Counted from the first letter of the stretch, positions 35,849 to 46,550 are shown. The stretch is DNA of 64,000 nucleotides from Rheinheimera salexigens (GCF_001752395.1 NZ_MKEK01000001.1:3203509-3267508); one strand, 5' to 3'. Notes: generated from the letters alone by a model not told the origin. Numbers and translations are program-made.

Positions 35849-36335
35849 GCTTAGCCTCAGTTTTATGGGTAAAACTATCCCAGATTAATAACACTGCACC
35901 AATGCAAATAGCAGAGTCTGCAACGTTGAATGCAGGATAATGCCAGTTTTTATAAAATAGATGAAAAAAATCAATAACATAGCCATACACGCTACGATCA
36001 ATCAAATTCCCTATCGCGCCAGCTAACACTAAGCTTAAAGCTAAGCTTAACTTAACCTGCTGTCGTGGTAACTTGGCTAACCACACTGCGATAACAATAC
36101 TCACAACCACTGCAATTAGGGTAAAAAACCAACGTTGCCAGCCGCCGGCGTCACTTAAAAAAGAAAACGCCGCGCCATAGTTACGGACATAGGTAAAATT
36201 AAAAAACGGTAAAACGCTAATGGAGTCAAACAACTGCATATTTTGAATCACAATTTGTTTAGTCACCTGATCGGCGACTAATAGCAGCAACATTAACCAC
36301 CAAAAACGCCAACCGGTTTGGCTAAATAACTTCAT
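35841..36335 (-). CDS. lspA: Prolipoprotein signal peptidase II
   Basis: Cleaves the signal peptide of prolipoproteins in the inner membrane. It is 164 residues long with four helices. The catalytic aspartates are in GAIGNLIDRSVYGYVIDFF and in AFNVADSAICIG. NYGAAFSFL is the third conserved block. It starts overlapping the ileS stop by one base. It will process lipoproteins such as BamE and MltF in this window. Confidence 0.95.
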   Translation of the reverse strand: MKLFSQTGWRFWWLMLLLLVADQVTKQIVIQNMQLFDSISVLPFFNFTYVRNYGAAFSFLSDAGGWQRWFFTLIAVVVSIVIAVWLAKLPRQQVKLSLALSLVLAGAIGNLIDRSVYGYVIDFFHLFYKNWHYPAFNVADSAICIGAVLLIWDSFTHKTEAKHV

Positions 36336-39163
36336 TATGCAAACTCTCGCTGTTCGCCTTCACCGTCTATGTTACTAACACACCGTAAGCATAAGCCTTC
36401 ATGCGCTGGATTCGCACCAACATCATGGCGGTGGTGCCAGCAACGCTCGCATTTTGTTGCGGTAGACGCATTAACCAATACGCTTAAGCCAGCAATATCT
36501 GTCGCTATCGCCTCGGCAGGTGCTGCATCAGTGCTAACGGTAGCGGTAGAGGTAATTAGCACAAAACGTAATTCATTGGCTAACAAGGCTAAATCTGCAG
36601 CTAATTTATCATTAGCGTACAAGGTCACTTCAGCTTGCAAAGAGGCGCCAATTTTGTCGTCACGACGTGCCGCTTCTAATACTTTATTCACGGCATCACG
36701 CAGTTGTAATAGCTGCTGCCAATAGTCATTAGAAAACTTGCCACCGCTAATGCCTGCAAAACCTGAATACCAAACATCAGTAAACACAAACTCTTCTTGC
36801 TGGCCTGGTAACTCTTGCCAAATTTCTTGAGCAGTAAAGCTCATAATTGGCGCCATCCAGCGTACCATCGCTTGGGCGATATGATACAGCGCAGTTTGAC
36901 AAGAACGCCGGGCAATACCATCAGCATGAGCCGTGTATTGGCGATCTTTAATCACATCTAAATAGAAGCTACCTAATTCAACAGTACAGAAATTCATGAT
37001 TTTGGCGCTAACCTGATGGAATTGGTAGTTATCGTAAGCATCGACAATTTCTTGCTGTAACTGTGCAGCGCGATTAACCACCCACAGATCCAGTTGCACC
37101 ATGTCTTCAAAAGCGACCATATCATTTTCAGGATTAAAACCCGATAAGTTAGCCAGTAAAAAACGCGCGGTATTACGAATACGACGATAAGTATCTGCTG
37201 CCCGATTTAAAATCTCATCTGACACCGTCATTTCTGAGGTGTAATCGGCGGTTGCCACCCATAAGCGTAAAATATCAGCGCCAAGCTTGTTCATCACGTC
37301 TTGTGGTGCAACAACATTGCCTAACGACTTAGACATTTTACGACCACTACCATCTACGGTAAAACCATGGGTTAATACTTGTTTGTAAGGTGCATGTTGA
37401 TTAATGGCTACGCCAGTCATTAACGACGACATAAACCAACCACGATGCTGATCCGAACCTTCTAAATATAAATCGGCTTGGCTAGTACCATTATACTCAG
37501 GCCGCTTGCTCACCACACAGGCATGCGTGACACCCGAATCAAACCACACATCTAGGGTATCTTTAACTTTAACAAATTGCTCAGCGTCATCACCAATTAA
37601 GGTTTCAGCTTCTAAATCAAACCAAGCTTGAATACCTTCTTTTTCAACTAACTGTGCAACCTGCTCCATTAATTCAGCAGTGTTAGGATGCAAGGCGCCG
37701 GTATCTTTATCTATAAATAAGGCTATTGGCACGCCCCAAGTACGCTGGCGTGAAATACACCAGTCTGGACGACCTGCAACCATTTTTTCAATCCGTTGCT
37801 GACCCCACTCTGGGATCCAACGGGTTTGTTCAATTTGTTGTAATGATGCTTGGCGTAAGCCTTGTTGCTCCATGCTGATAAACCATTGCGGTGTTGCACG
37901 GAAAATAATCGGCGTTTTATGACGCCAGCAATGCGGATAACTATGGGTATAGGCTTTGTGTAATAACAAAGCACCAGCATCACGTAAGGCATCAACTACA
38001 CTGTCGTTAGCTTTAAATACATGCTGGCCTGCAAATAATGGCGTATCCGGTAAATACACCCCATTCGCACCCACTGGATTAGCGATTTCTAGGTTATAGT
38101 GTTTACCAACAATAAAGTCTTCTTGACCATGACCTGGTGCTGTATGCACACAACCGGTACCTGAATCTGTTGTAACGTGATCGCCTAATACTACCGGTAC
38201 TGAGAAATCATATAACGGATGCTGTAAAGGCATTAACTCTAGGCTTTCACCTTTAGCAAAACCTAAAGCATGATAATGTTCAATACCCGCTCGAGCCATC
38301 ACATCTGTGACTAAATCGGTTGCTATGATTAAACGCTCGGCGCCATTCGGGCCTTGCTCAACTTGCACTAAGCTATAGTCTAACTCGGCATTCACAGCGA
38401 CTGCCCGGTTAGCCGGAATGGTCCAAGGTGTGGTGGTCCAAATAACCACAGACACCTTGCCACTGCCTTTATGACCTTCTGGATGATCAAAACGATCAAC
38501 GTCGGCTTCATTAGTTACTGCAAAGCGAACATCTATGGCGGGTGATACTTTATCTTGATATTCAACTTCGGCTTCAGCTAGCGCTGAAGCACAGTCGGTA
38601 CACCAATGCACCGGCTTAAAGCCTTGCTGTAAATGACCGTTATCGACAATTTTGGCTAATGAACGAATGATATTAGCTTCAAAATCAAAATCCATGGTGC
38701 GGTATGGGTTATCCCAATCAGCAAACACACCTAAACGTATAAAATCGGTACGCTGGGCATCGATTTGGGTGGCAGCAAATTCACGACATTTCTGTCTAAA
38801 TTCAGCCGCAGTCAATTTTACGCCCGGTTTACCGTACTTTTTTTCTACCACTAATTCGATAGGCAAACCGTGACAGTCCCAACCAGGAATTAACGGGGCG
38901 TCAAAATCAGATAACGTTTTGGCTTTAACAATAATATCTTTAAGGATTTTATTTACCGCATGGCCAATATGAATATTGCCGTTTGCATAAGGAGGGCCGT
39001 CATGCAAAATAAAGCTTTTTTTACCTTTTTTAGCTGCCCGAATTTTGCCGTATAAATCGGCTTCGGTCCATTTAGCTAACATTTGTGGCTCACGCTGGGC
39101 CAAATTCGCCCGCATCGCAAAGGCAGTTTGTGGCAAATTCAAGGTATGCTTGTAATCACTCAT
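36335..39163 (-). CDS. ileS: Isoleucyl-tRNA synthetase
   Basis: Class I synthetase of 942 residues. The ATP-binding HIGH motif is in [20 protein letters not shown] and the KMSKS loop in [15 protein letters not shown]. An editing domain with [14 protein letters not shown] is present. The C-terminal zinc finger has KCERCWHHR and GLCLRCV. It sits between ribF (4-bp overlap) and lspA in the standard operon. Confidence 0.97.
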   Translation of the reverse strand: MSDYKHTLNLPQTAFAMRANLAQREPQMLAKWTEADLYGKIRAAKKGKKSFILHDGPPYANGNIHIGHAVNKILKDIIVKAKTLSDFDAPLIPGWDCHGLPIELVVEKKYGKPGVKLTAAEFRQKCREFAATQIDAQRTDFIRLGVFADWDNPYRTMDFDFEANIIRSLAKIVDNGHLQQGFKPVHWCTDCASALAEAEVEYQDKVSPAIDVRFAVTNEADVDRFDHPEGHKGSGKVSVVIWTTTPWTIPANRAVAVNAELDYSLVQVEQGPNGAERLIIATDLVTDVMARAGIEHYHALGFAKGESLELMPLQHPLYDFSVPVVLGDHVTTDSGTGCVHTAPGHGQEDFIVGKHYNLEIANPVGANGVYLPDTPLFAGQHVFKANDSVVDALRDAGALLLHKAYTHSYPHCWRHKTPIIFRATPQWFISMEQQGLRQASLQQIEQTRWIPEWGQQRIEKMVAGRPDWCISRQRTWGVPIALFIDKDTGALHPNTAELMEQVAQLVEKEGIQAWFDLEAETLIGDDAEQFVKVKDTLDVWFDSGVTHACVVSKRPEYNGTSQADLYLEGSDQHRGWFMSSLMTGVAINQHAPYKQVLTHGFTVDGSGRKMSKSLGNVVAPQDVMNKLGADILRLWVATADYTSEMTVSDEILNRAADTYRRIRNTARFLLANLSGFNPENDMVAFEDMVQLDLWVVNRAAQLQQEIVDAYDNYQFHQVSAKIMNFCTVELGSFYLDVIKDRQYTAHADGIARRSCQTALYHIAQAMVRWMAPIMSFTAQEIWQELPGQQEEFVFTDVWYSGFAGISGGKFSNDYWQQLLQLRDAVNKVLEAARRDDKIGASLQAEVTLYANDKLAADLALLANELRFVLITSTATVSTDAAPAEAIATDIAGLSVLVNASTATKCERCWHHRHDVGANPAHEGLCLRCVSNIDGEGEQREFA

Positions 39164-40137
39164 CCGTTATGTTCCGTTATGTCAGTGTTAGCGTCTGATT
39201 GGGTTACATCAGCCTCGCTATTAAAAATCTGTTTAGCCGCAACGACATCCGTTGCGATCTGTTGTTGCAATGCCATTAAATCTGCAAAGCGTTGCTCGTC
39301 TCTAATCTTTTTTACCAGCTGCACTTCTATTTGGCTGCCATATAAGTCGGCTTTAAAATCAAATAAGTGCGCTTCTAACTGCTGTCGTTTACCTTGTACA
39401 GTGGGTCTGTTACCAATATTAGCGACACCGTCAAACCAGCCATACATGGTTTTAGCGCGAATAGCATACACACCTGCAACCGGCAGCTTGCGTCGATATA
39501 AAAACACGTTTGCCGTAGGAAAGCCTAGGTCGCGACCTAGTTTTCTACCATGGCGCACTCGGCCTGTTAACGAAAAAGGCCGGCCTAACATATCCGCCGC
39601 TAAACTTAGCTTATCTTGCTGCAAAGCTTGACGAATTAACGTGCTACTAATACGTTGCTCGCCCATTACTAAACTAGAAGTATTGGTTAAACCAAACTTG
39701 TATTTTTCAGCCGCTTTTTTCAGCATAGCAAAATTGCCGCAACGATTTTGACCAAAACAAAAATCATCACCGACAATTAAATGCGCCACACCCAACTGCT
39801 TTAATAGCAATTGCTGAATAAATAGCTCTGGCTGCTGAGCCGCAAAGGCAGCATTAAAATTAACGCAAATTAAACGATCTATACCTAACGCAGCTAAAGC
39901 CGTATATTTTTCACGAAACCGTGACAATCTTGCTGGGGCAGCTTCGGCAGCAAATAACTCTAACGGTTGTGGCTCAAATAGCATGACACAAGCCGGCAGT
40001 TGCTGTTGCCGCGCTATCGCGATTAGCTTTGCCAATACCGCCTGATGGCCTAAATGAACACCATCAAAATTACCGATCGTCAATACACAGCCGTGATGTT
40101 CAGCTTTAATATTATGTAAGCCGCGAATTAACTCCAT
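39160..40137 (-). CDS. ribF: Bifunctional riboflavin kinase/FAD synthetase
   Basis: Converts riboflavin to FMN and FAD. It is 325 residues long: the N-terminal adenylyltransferase domain with [16 protein letters not shown] and SSTLIRQAL, and the C-terminal riboflavin kinase domain with [15 protein letters not shown] and [11 protein letters not shown]. It is the first gene of the ribF-ileS-lspA-fkpB-ispH unit, 50 bp downstream of murJ. Confidence 0.96.
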   Translation of the reverse strand: MELIRGLHNIKAEHHGCVLTIGNFDGVHLGHQAVLAKLIAIARQQQLPACVMLFEPQPLELFAAEAAPARLSRFREKYTALAALGIDRLICVNFNAAFAAQQPELFIQQLLLKQLGVAHLIVGDDFCFGQNRCGNFAMLKKAAEKYKFGLTNTSSLVMGEQRISSTLIRQALQQDKLSLAADMLGRPFSLTGRVRHGRKLGRDLGFPTANVFLYRRKLPVAGVYAIRAKTMYGWFDGVANIGNRPTVQGKRQQLEAHLFDFKADLYGSQIEVQLVKKIRDEQRFADLMALQQQIATDVVAAKQIFNSEADVTQSDANTDITEHNG

Positions 40138-40187
40138 GCTTGCTGATTCTACCTGCTGTTTATAAACCGCGCATTATAACCGCTAAC

Positions 40188-41762
40188 TCAGTTGCTTTCA
40201 GCAATAGAATTCGCCTTGAAGTGGCTTAATCTGATACCAAACAATAATAACAGCACAAAATAGACCAAAACGGCTGCTATACATAGCCCTGATAAGTACA
40301 TAGCTTGCTGACTAAAGCTTAATAATAGCCAAGCCGAAAAGCTGGGCGTTTGCCAATATAATAGTGCAGCCATCAATATAGTGGCTAGCACTAGCTTGGC
40401 TAAAAACAACCAAGTTGCTTTAGTTAATTGGTATACCTGAGCTAATTTTAAACCACGATAGAGTAAAAATGCATTTAAACTAGCCGACATCGAAGTCGCC
40501 AACGCTAAACCAACATAACTTAAAAACGGTGCCAGCATTAAGTTAAATACCATATTGGCGACCATGGCGATGATACCAATACGCACTGGGGTTTTAATAT
40601 CTTGCCGTGCATAAAAGCCTGGGGCTAATACTTTAATCAGCATATAACTAAATAAACCTAAGCTATAAGCCACTAAACTATGTGACACCATTAATACATC
40701 GTGCTGGCTAAACTCACCGCGCATAAACAGCAAGGAAATAATGGGTTTACCTAACACCATTAACCCTGCCATCGCTGGAATGCCAAATAAAGCCACAAAA
40801 CGCAGCGACCAATCTAAGGTTTGACTAAAGCGTACTTTATTTTCACCAGCATGATGCCGCGATAAATTAGGTAAAATGACCGTGGCGATAGCAATGCCAA
40901 ATAACCCCAACGGAAACTCTATTAACCGATCGGAATAATATAACCAGCTGACGGCGCCCGTTAATAAGAATGAAGCAATGACGGTATCAAGTAATAAGTT
41001 AATTTGACTTACTGATACACCAAATAATGCTGGTAACATCAATTTTCTAATTTTAACCACATGTTCATCGTGCCAGCCCCACTTAGGCATAACCAGAAAT
41101 CCAGCCTTGGCTAAAAAGGGTAATTGGAACAGCAGTTGTATTACTCCGCCGATAAATACGCCCCAAGCAAGGGCCAAAGCGGGTACTTCTAAAGTAGGTG
41201 CCAGCCAAATTGCACAAGCAATAATAGCGATATTTAAAAATACTGGGGTAAACGCTGCGACAGCAAAACGGTTATAGGTGTTTAAAATCGCCCCAGATAA
41301 CGCCACTAAACTAACAAACCATAAATAAGGAAAGGTTATTTTTAGCATAACACTGGCTAATTCAAATTTATGCTGCTCTGGGCCGTCATTTAACCATTCG
41401 ATAAACCAGCCCATGCCAAACAACATAGCTACAATAGGTGAAGCAATAACACCTATAAGCGTTACGATAGTCACGACAGCGCCTAAACTGCCAGTCACTT
41501 TGGCGATTAATAATCGCACCGCATCATCACCATGTTTGGCTTTAACTTCTGCTAAAACCGGTACGAAAGCTTGAGAAAAAGCGCCTTCGGCAAATAAGCG
41601 CCGTAAAAAATTTGGAATACGATTGGCGAAGAAGAATACGTCAGCTGCAGCTCCGGCACCAATAAAATTAGCCACCACCACATCACGGATTAAGCCTAAC
41701 ACCCTAGAAATCAGGGTCATAGCGCTAACAATTAGGCCTGATTTTAATAACTTATCTGACAC
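40188..41762 (-). CDS. murJ: Lipid II flippase MurJ
   Basis: Moves lipid II across the inner membrane for peptidoglycan synthesis. A 524-residue MOP-family protein with about 14 helices. VVVANFIGAGAAADVFFFAN and FLRRLFAEGAFSQAFVPVL are highly conserved MurJ segments, including the charged loop of the central cavity. It lies upstream of ribF and is divergent from rpsT, a common gammaproteobacterial order. Confidence 0.95.
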   Translation of the reverse strand: MSDKLLKSGLIVSAMTLISRVLGLIRDVVVANFIGAGAAADVFFFANRIPNFLRRLFAEGAFSQAFVPVLAEVKAKHGDDAVRLLIAKVTGSLGAVVTIVTLIGVIASPIVAMLFGMGWFIEWLNDGPEQHKFELASVMLKITFPYLWFVSLVALSGAILNTYNRFAVAAFTPVFLNIAIIACAIWLAPTLEVPALALAWGVFIGGVIQLLFQLPFLAKAGFLVMPKWGWHDEHVVKIRKLMLPALFGVSVSQINLLLDTVIASFLLTGAVSWLYYSDRLIEFPLGLFGIAIATVILPNLSRHHAGENKVRFSQTLDWSLRFVALFGIPAMAGLMVLGKPIISLLFMRGEFSQHDVLMVSHSLVAYSLGLFSYMLIKVLAPGFYARQDIKTPVRIGIIAMVANMVFNLMLAPFLSYVGLALATSMSASLNAFLLYRGLKLAQVYQLTKATWLFLAKLVLATILMAALLYWQTPSFSAWLLLSFSQQAMYLSGLCIAAVLVYFVLLLLFGIRLSHFKANSIAESN

Positions 41763-41863
41763 GAAATCACTCCTCGGAAAATACCAGTGCTATTCTGCCT
41801 GTTTATAGAATACAATTACCAGTAGCTAGATAGATTAATTCTAGGTATTTATCGTAAATTCAT

Positions 41864-41894
41864 TTGACAACGGGCCATTAAATAGGCATATTAT
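41864..41894 (+). promoter_or_regulatory. Promoter of rpsT
   Basis: TTGACA at 41864-41869 with CATATT 17 bp downstream (41887) or TATTAT with 19 bp. It lies about 45 bp before the rpsT start. Confidence 0.6.
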
Positions 41895-41938
41895 GCGGCC
41901 TTTAAAGGGTCCGGTTTTTAGTTTTTAGGAGTGTCACC

Positions 41939-42208
41939 TTGGCTAACATAAAGTCTGCTAAGAAGCGCGCAATTCAATCAGAGAGACGTCGTCAGCAAAA
42001 CGCTAGTCAACGCTCTATGATGCGTACTTTCATCAAGAAAACCTACGCAGCGGTAGTTACTGCTGACGTAACAGCTTCAACTGAAGCATTAAACAAAATG
42101 ATGCCTATTTTGGATCGCATGGCCGCTAAAGGTCTGATTCACAAAAATAAAGCAGCTCGTCATAAATCTCGTTTAAATGCACATGTAAAAGCATTAAGCG
42201 CGGCTTAA
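41939..42208 (+). CDS. rpsT: 30S ribosomal protein S20
   Basis: An 89-residue basic protein opening [20 protein letters not shown]. The start codon is TTG, preceded by AGGAG at 7 bp. Enteric rpsT also uses UUG and S20 represses its own translation, so the weak start is likely part of that control. It is followed by a strong terminator. Confidence 0.97.
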   Translation: MANIKSAKKRAIQSERRRQQNASQRSMMRTFIKKTYAAVVTADVTASTEALNKMMPILDRMAAKGLIHKNKAARHKSRLNAHVKALSAA

Positions 42209-42221
42209 GACAAAGCAAAAT

Positions 42222-42251
42222 AAAAAACACCGGCATTAGCCGGTTTTTTTT
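42222..42251. terminator. Bidirectional terminator between rpsT and the ArsR gene
   Basis: ACCGGC, loop ATTA, GCCGGT (42229-42244), with seven or more T after and six A before, so it ends both convergent transcripts. Confidence 0.88.
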
Positions 42252-42254
42252 GTG

Positions 42255-42563
42255 CTAAATTTCTGGCTTGTCTGTGCAATATAATTGATACAGCAAACCT
42301 ATTAAGGCTTTTGCTTCCTCGCTATTAATACTGTAATAGACTGTTTGCGCAACTTTTCGCGTTTTCACTAATTTATGCCGACGTAATAAGGCTAAATGTT
42401 GCGATAACGCAGATTGACTTAATTCTAGCTTCTGGTTCATTTCACCCACTGATAATTCACCGGGAAGTAAATGACACATAATTAATAAGCGACGCTCATT
42501 TGATACTGCCTTGAGCAACTTCACCGCTTTGGCTGAGTTATCTAGCATATCGGCTAACTTCAT
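42255..42563 (-). CDS. ArsR-family regulator with HlyU-like cysteine pair
   Basis: A 102-residue winged-helix repressor. NERRLLIMCHLLPGELSVG and LSQSALSQHLALLRRHKLVK form the ArsR DNA-binding domain. Cys30 (IMCHL) and Cys96 (LYCTDK) match the positions of the reactive cysteine pair in HlyU/BigR/SqrR, which sense persulfides or redox stress; the metal-binding CVC motif of ArsR/SmtB is absent. No obvious target gene is adjacent (the neighbours are rpsT and a response regulator), so its regulon is elsewhere or includes itself. Confidence 0.85.
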   Translation of the reverse strand: MKLADMLDNSAKAVKLLKAVSNERRLLIMCHLLPGELSVGEMNQKLELSQSALSQHLALLRRHKLVKTRKVAQTVYYSINSEEAKALIGLLYQLYCTDKPEI

Positions 42564-42684
42564 GGTACCGAAACCCCTTACACACTTTACTTGCGCTAAG
42601 CATATTCGTTTTCAGCGCTAAACTAAACATGTTAGCAATAAACAACCGATAATTGATCAGCCGTGTAGCTTAAATTTATCTGGT

Positions 42685-43080
42685 TTACACTAACAATGGC
42701 TGGACTAATTTACTGATACGATGGGCTGAAATGGGTTTAATAACAAAAGCACTAGCGCCATATTCTAACGCTTGCTTTAAATTATCCACCGTTGAATAGG
42801 CTGAAATAATAAATACTTTTGTTTGCTGTTGGCTTAATTTAAATTGCTTTAACAACAACTGACCGTTGATATCTGGCAATTGTAAATCAAGAAATACCAA
42901 CTCAGGCTTATACTGGTTAAATAGCGCCCCAGCACTAAGGCCGTCTTTAGCTTCTAGAACATCAACAATACCAAGCTGAAATAAAATTTGCCTTAAATGC
43001 TGCCGTACGCTTTCAATATCATCAATAATTAAGGCTCGTATTACGGGCACACCCTGTTGCATCCTGCTGCTCCATGTCAA
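42685..43080 (-). CDS. Single-domain response regulator (CheY-like)
   Basis: A 131-residue receiver with no output domain: acidic pair LIIDDIESVRQ, phosphoacceptor Asp in LVFLDLQLPDING, switch residues in FIISAYS and the conserved Lys in FVIKPISAHRI. AAGGAA precedes the ATG at 43080. It may relay to a phosphotransferase or act by protein binding. The nearest kinases and CheX in the window are not linked to it. Confidence 0.88.
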   Translation of the reverse strand: MTWSSRMQQGVPVIRALIIDDIESVRQHLRQILFQLGIVDVLEAKDGLSAGALFNQYKPELVFLDLQLPDINGQLLLKQFKLSQQQTKVFIISAYSTVDNLKQALEYGASAFVIKPISAHRISKLVQPLLV

Positions 43081-43179
43081 TTCCTTTGACTCAGTATAAA
43101 TTTACACTATTCATACTGTAGACCGCTACTAAAAATGCTAAAGTCTGCGTCATCACTTACCTAAGGATAATACTAAAAC

Positions 43180-44511
43180 ATGAAAATTTGGTTAACAATG
43201 CTAATTGCGACAGTTAGTGTCAACTTGGCGGCTAATGAGCTAAAACTCGATAATTCATTAGCTTATAAACTTACCGAGTCGTTGACTGTCGAAGTAGGTG
43301 CACGTATTGCCGGCAGCGCTGCAGACGAGCGAGCCGTGGTTTGGGCAGAGAAAAACTTTGCAGCGCTAGGATACGATAAAGTATGGCGTGAAGCTTTTGA
43401 TATGCCATATTGGCAGCGTGGCGCAGCATCATTAACCGTGAATGCCCCTTTTCATCAGTCTTTAGTAGTAACCGCATTAGGCGGCTCAATTGCGACTCCA
43501 GCTTTGGGTATTGATAGCAACGTAGTGATGTTTGACAGTTTAGAGCAACTAAAAAATGCCGACACACCTAGAGTAAAAGGTAAAATTGTCTTTATTAACC
43601 ATAGTATGGCAAAAGATAAAGAAGGTGAATTTTATGGCCAAGTGGTGGGCGCGCGCGCGCAAGGCGCAGTAGAAGCAGCAAAACTCGGTGCTAAAGCCAT
43701 TATTATTCGCTCTGTTGGTACTAGTTTAAATCGCTTTGCTCATACTGGCGTAATGCGATATAGCGATAATGTAGCGCGTATTCCTGCCGCAGCTATCTCT
43801 GTACCAGATGCGATTCAATTAGAAAAAATGTTAGCGCTACAACCTAATTTAACCCTACAGCTAACAATGCAGAATAAATTACCCGGTATCGTAAAAAGCC
43901 ATAACGTTATTGCCGAGATTACCGGAAGCAAACGACCTGATGAAATTGTGTTGATTAGTGCTCACTTAGATTCTTGGGATCAAGGCACGGGTGCATTAGA
44001 TGATGGCGCAGGTGTAGGCTTAGTGATGGCAGTGGGCGCATTAATCAAACAACAAGGCCAACCAGAGCGTACTATTCGCGTAGTGCTATTTGGTAATGAA
44101 GAAGGCGGATTATTAGGCGCTAAAGCCTACGCAGCCAAACATGCCGCTAATATGGATAAGCATGTGTTTGCGTCAGAGTCAGATTTTGGTGCCGACCGAG
44201 TTTGGCGTTTAGACAGTGGTGTCGGTGAAAAATCGCTAGCATTTATTGCCGAGTTACAACAGAAACTGGCGCATTTAGATATTAGCTTAGGTAATAATAA
44301 TGCTTCTGGCGGTCCTGATGTCTCGGTAATTAAAGCACTAGGTGTGCCGGTAGTAACCTTATTACAAGATGGTACCGATTACTTTGATTATCATCACACT
44401 GCTAACGACACCTTTGATAAAGTAAATGCCGAAGCTTTAGCGCAAAACTTAGCCGCTTGGTTAATCACCACTAAAGCCGTAGCGAATAGCCAAGTAGACT
44501 TACGACAATAA
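43180..44511 (+). CDS. Exported M28 family peptidase with PA domain
   Basis: A 443-residue carboxypeptidase Q/aminopeptidase-like enzyme. The signal peptide is MKIWLTMLIATVSVNLAAN. A protease-associated domain (residues about 110-230) precedes the M28 catalytic part with zinc ligands in SAHLDSWDQGTGALDDGAG, FGNEEGGLLGAKAY, ESDFGADRVW and HHTANDTFDK. It probably acts in the periplasm or outside. It is a second, unrelated-in-detail M28 enzyme in the window. Confidence 0.9.
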   Translation: MKIWLTMLIATVSVNLAANELKLDNSLAYKLTESLTVEVGARIAGSAADERAVVWAEKNFAALGYDKVWREAFDMPYWQRGAASLTVNAPFHQSLVVTALGGSIATPALGIDSNVVMFDSLEQLKNADTPRVKGKIVFINHSMAKDKEGEFYGQVVGARAQGAVEAAKLGAKAIIIRSVGTSLNRFAHTGVMRYSDNVARIPAAAISVPDAIQLEKMLALQPNLTLQLTMQNKLPGIVKSHNVIAEITGSKRPDEIVLISAHLDSWDQGTGALDDGAGVGLVMAVGALIKQQGQPERTIRVVLFGNEEGGLLGAKAYAAKHAANMDKHVFASESDFGADRVWRLDSGVGEKSLAFIAELQQKLAHLDISLGNNNASGGPDVSVIKALGVPVVTLLQDGTDYFDYHHTANDTFDKVNAEALAQNLAAWLITTKAVANSQVDLRQ

Positions 44512-44605
44512 TCGGTACCTACCTTTATCAAGGTGTAACGGTATCTATCAACGTGTACTGTCATCGTCATTACACTTATACGTGACACAGTGACATGGTA
44601 GACAG

Positions 44606-45007
44606 TTAACGCAGCGCCTGACGTGGAAATTTCACATCAGGCCGCTGATGTTTACGATATAAAACGCGAAATAAATACAGTAATAAAAATACACTCAGTA
44701 ATATTGCTGCCGATGGATACAAGTACAGATTGTCAGCAATAGAGAAAATACATACCGCACTAACGGCATATACAAAAGGTAATAGTTCATATAACCAAAA
44801 TGGTAATGGGCCTAAACTTTTATTTCTGACACCATCAGAACGGCGATTATGCGATCGTAACACCCAAATAGTTGCCCCTCGCGCCATCAATAACAACGCT
44901 AAACTGACACCTAGCCAAGAATTAGCCACTATAGGCAATTGGAGTATGCTTGCACCTGCAATAAAATAAATATATGGCATAACTTCGTAAAGTCTTAACG
45001 GAACCAT
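44606..45007 (-). CDS. Small membrane protein of unknown function with internal repeat
   Basis: A 133-residue protein with four predicted helices. ATG at 45007 has GCAGGAGG upstream; the longer frame was rejected. The N-terminal half LYEVMPYIYFIAGASIL is echoed by LYELLPFVYAVSAVCIF in the second half, so the protein looks like a tandem duplication of a two-helix unit, separated by a basic loop SHNRRSDGVRNKSLGP. Function not recognised. Neighbours (an M28 peptidase and a small membrane protein) do not help. Confidence 0.75.
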   Translation of the reverse strand: MVPLRLYEVMPYIYFIAGASILQLPIVANSWLGVSLALLLMARGATIWVLRSHNRRSDGVRNKSLGPLPFWLYELLPFVYAVSAVCIFSIADNLYLYPSAAILLSVFLLLYLFRVLYRKHQRPDVKFPRQALR

Positions 45008-45284
45008 AGTGTGCCTCCTGCACAGCAACATCACTTTTTTAGTATAGTTGCTTAATTTATATTTGCTGCTTTCAGTGGCTAAATAAGCAACAAAGCTTTC
45101 TATAAAGTCTCTATATAATTTCTATAAAATCTTTATATAAGCAAAACAAACCTCTGTTACAGCTTGCCTAGTGTTGATTACTTTATCTAATGCGAAACTA
45201 GCAAAATTACTCAGTTGAGCAATTTTTGATCTGGCAGCATAATGCACACAATTCAACCACCCCCTTAATATTGGCAGTACCGAT

Positions 45285-45572
45285 ATGGAAAATTTATTTT
45301 TTGATATTATCAGCTGGATTGGCTTGGTTATCTGTATCGGAGCGTTTTTTATTAAAGATGTGTTCCGCTTACGTCTTGCTACCCTTATTGGTTGTAGCAT
45401 GCTATTTGTTTATTATAGCCATATCGATATTTTGCAAGGTGTGATTTCAAACTTATTAGTATTGTTAATTAATGCTTATTATATTTTTCACTTTATAAAA
45501 GCGAAAAGATCAGAGAAAGCGCTGCAACAAACCACGTTAGCAAACCATCCTGCGACAGTGCTACCCGAGTAA
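45285..45572 (+). CDS. Small membrane protein, YgjV-like
   Basis: A 95-residue protein with three helices (residues about 4-23, 30-47 and 51-70) and a hydrophilic tail. SWIGLVICIGAFFIKDVFRLR and LVLLINAYYIFHFIKAKRS resemble part of the YgjV inner-membrane family, but the protein is shorter. The role is unknown. No strong ribosome-binding site is visible before the ATG, so the start is provisional. Confidence 0.65.
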   Translation: MENLFFDIISWIGLVICIGAFFIKDVFRLRLATLIGCSMLFVYYSHIDILQGVISNLLVLLINAYYIFHFIKAKRSEKALQQTTLANHPATVLPE

Positions 45573-45650
45573 AGTACTAGCCTAGTAAAGTACTAGGCCG
45601 AATTAGTACTGCCCGAATTACGTGCTGGCCGAGTATAGCTCGAGTACAAA

Positions 45651-45691
45651 TAAAACAGCCCCCAATAGTATTACATACTCTTGGGGGCTGT
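45651..45691 (-). terminator. Long hairpin terminator for the minus strand
   Basis: CAGCCCCCAA (45656-45665) pairs with TTGGGGGCTG (45681-45690), and inside it AGTAT pairs with ATACT with a three-base loop, giving about 16 bp. On the minus strand it is followed by TTTTATTT, so it ends transcription from the small gene at 45740-45856. Confidence 0.75.
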
Positions 45692-45739
45692 GCTGGTCAA
45701 TCCGTTCGACCTATAGATTCCTGCAGCTTAAAATATTAC

Positions 45740-45856
45740 TTATATTATATACAGTAATGCTGCTTCGGCTCTGGTCAAAAATGCCGATAACGCCATTAAT
45801 ACTACAACAACAGCGATTGCGGTAAAGCCAAAACCACGACTGGACGCTTTACTCAT
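45740..45856 (-). CDS. Possible 38-residue membrane peptide
   Basis: ATG at 45856 preceded by GAGG at 6 bp encodes MSKASSRGFGFTAIAVVVVL, one membrane helix, and a short tail ending ALLYII. A strong minus-strand terminator 50 bp downstream supports a transcript. Such short proteins are easily produced by chance, so this is tentative. No family is recognised. Confidence 0.45.
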   Translation of the reverse strand: MSKASSRGFGFTAIAVVVVLMALSAFLTRAEAALLYII

Positions 45857-45967
45857 AACTAACCTCAGTAACGCTTTTTATTATTATTAGTTTAAGATCT
45901 GACCCAAGTTAACTTAAGTCGCGTAACAGTCTAGAGAAATTGTAACAATTTAACAATAACTGGGTAT

Positions 45968-46549
45968 TTAACCAGCGCTTTTGCTATGATGCTGTAACGC
46001 AGAAAATACAAACTCAGCGGTTAAAAGTTGGTTATCGTTCGGCTCTGGCAGGGTTTCTAACGCTTTCTTGCTGTTAACAATCTTAAAACCGGCTTGTTGA
46101 TAATTATGTAACGCTGCTGGATGATCTGCACTGCAAGTATGTAACCATACCTTTGTCGCCTGCCAAGAATGGGCTAAATAAATGGCCTGTTGCGCCAGCT
46201 TTTTACCTAAGCCTTGGCCAACAAATTGCGGCAATAGACCAAAGAACATAATTTCAACACTGTTATCTTGGTGCTTTACCAGCTCAATATAGCCTGCCGG
46301 CGTCCCTTTATTCCATAACAGCCAAGTGCGCACTTGTTGCTGCTCTAGATACGTTAGCCACTGTTGATAGCTCCAACTTAAGCGGCTATACCATCGCCAA
46401 GGTCCGCCTACGGTGCGAAACAAAAATTGATTCAATTCTGGACTGGCTATTTCGGCTTCTACTAACTGTACATCGTTGGGCCAAGTTACTGGTTGTACTG
46501 TGGGCCCTTGATAATCTAAATACCATGTTGTGACTAAGGTCTGTTGCAT
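45968..46549 (-). CDS. GNAT family N-acetyltransferase
   Basis: A 193-residue acetyltransferase. The acetyl-CoA loop is in FGLLPQFVGQGLGKKLAQQA, followed by VWLHTCSADHPAALHNYQQAG. ATG at 46549 follows the previous stop by one base, with AAGG upstream. It is coupled to the hydroxyacid reductase gene; the substrate is unknown. Confidence 0.85.
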   Translation of the reverse strand: MQQTLVTTWYLDYQGPTVQPVTWPNDVQLVEAEIASPELNQFLFRTVGGPWRWYSRLSWSYQQWLTYLEQQQVRTWLLWNKGTPAGYIELVKHQDNSVEIMFFGLLPQFVGQGLGKKLAQQAIYLAHSWQATKVWLHTCSADHPAALHNYQQAGFKIVNSKKALETLPEPNDNQLLTAEFVFSALQHHSKSAG

Positions 46550-46550
46550 A

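Noticed and set aside
43640..43670. gcgcgcgcgc tract as Z-DNA or repeat element
   Set aside because: A short run within the coding sequence of the M28 peptidase, explained by Ala/Arg codons.
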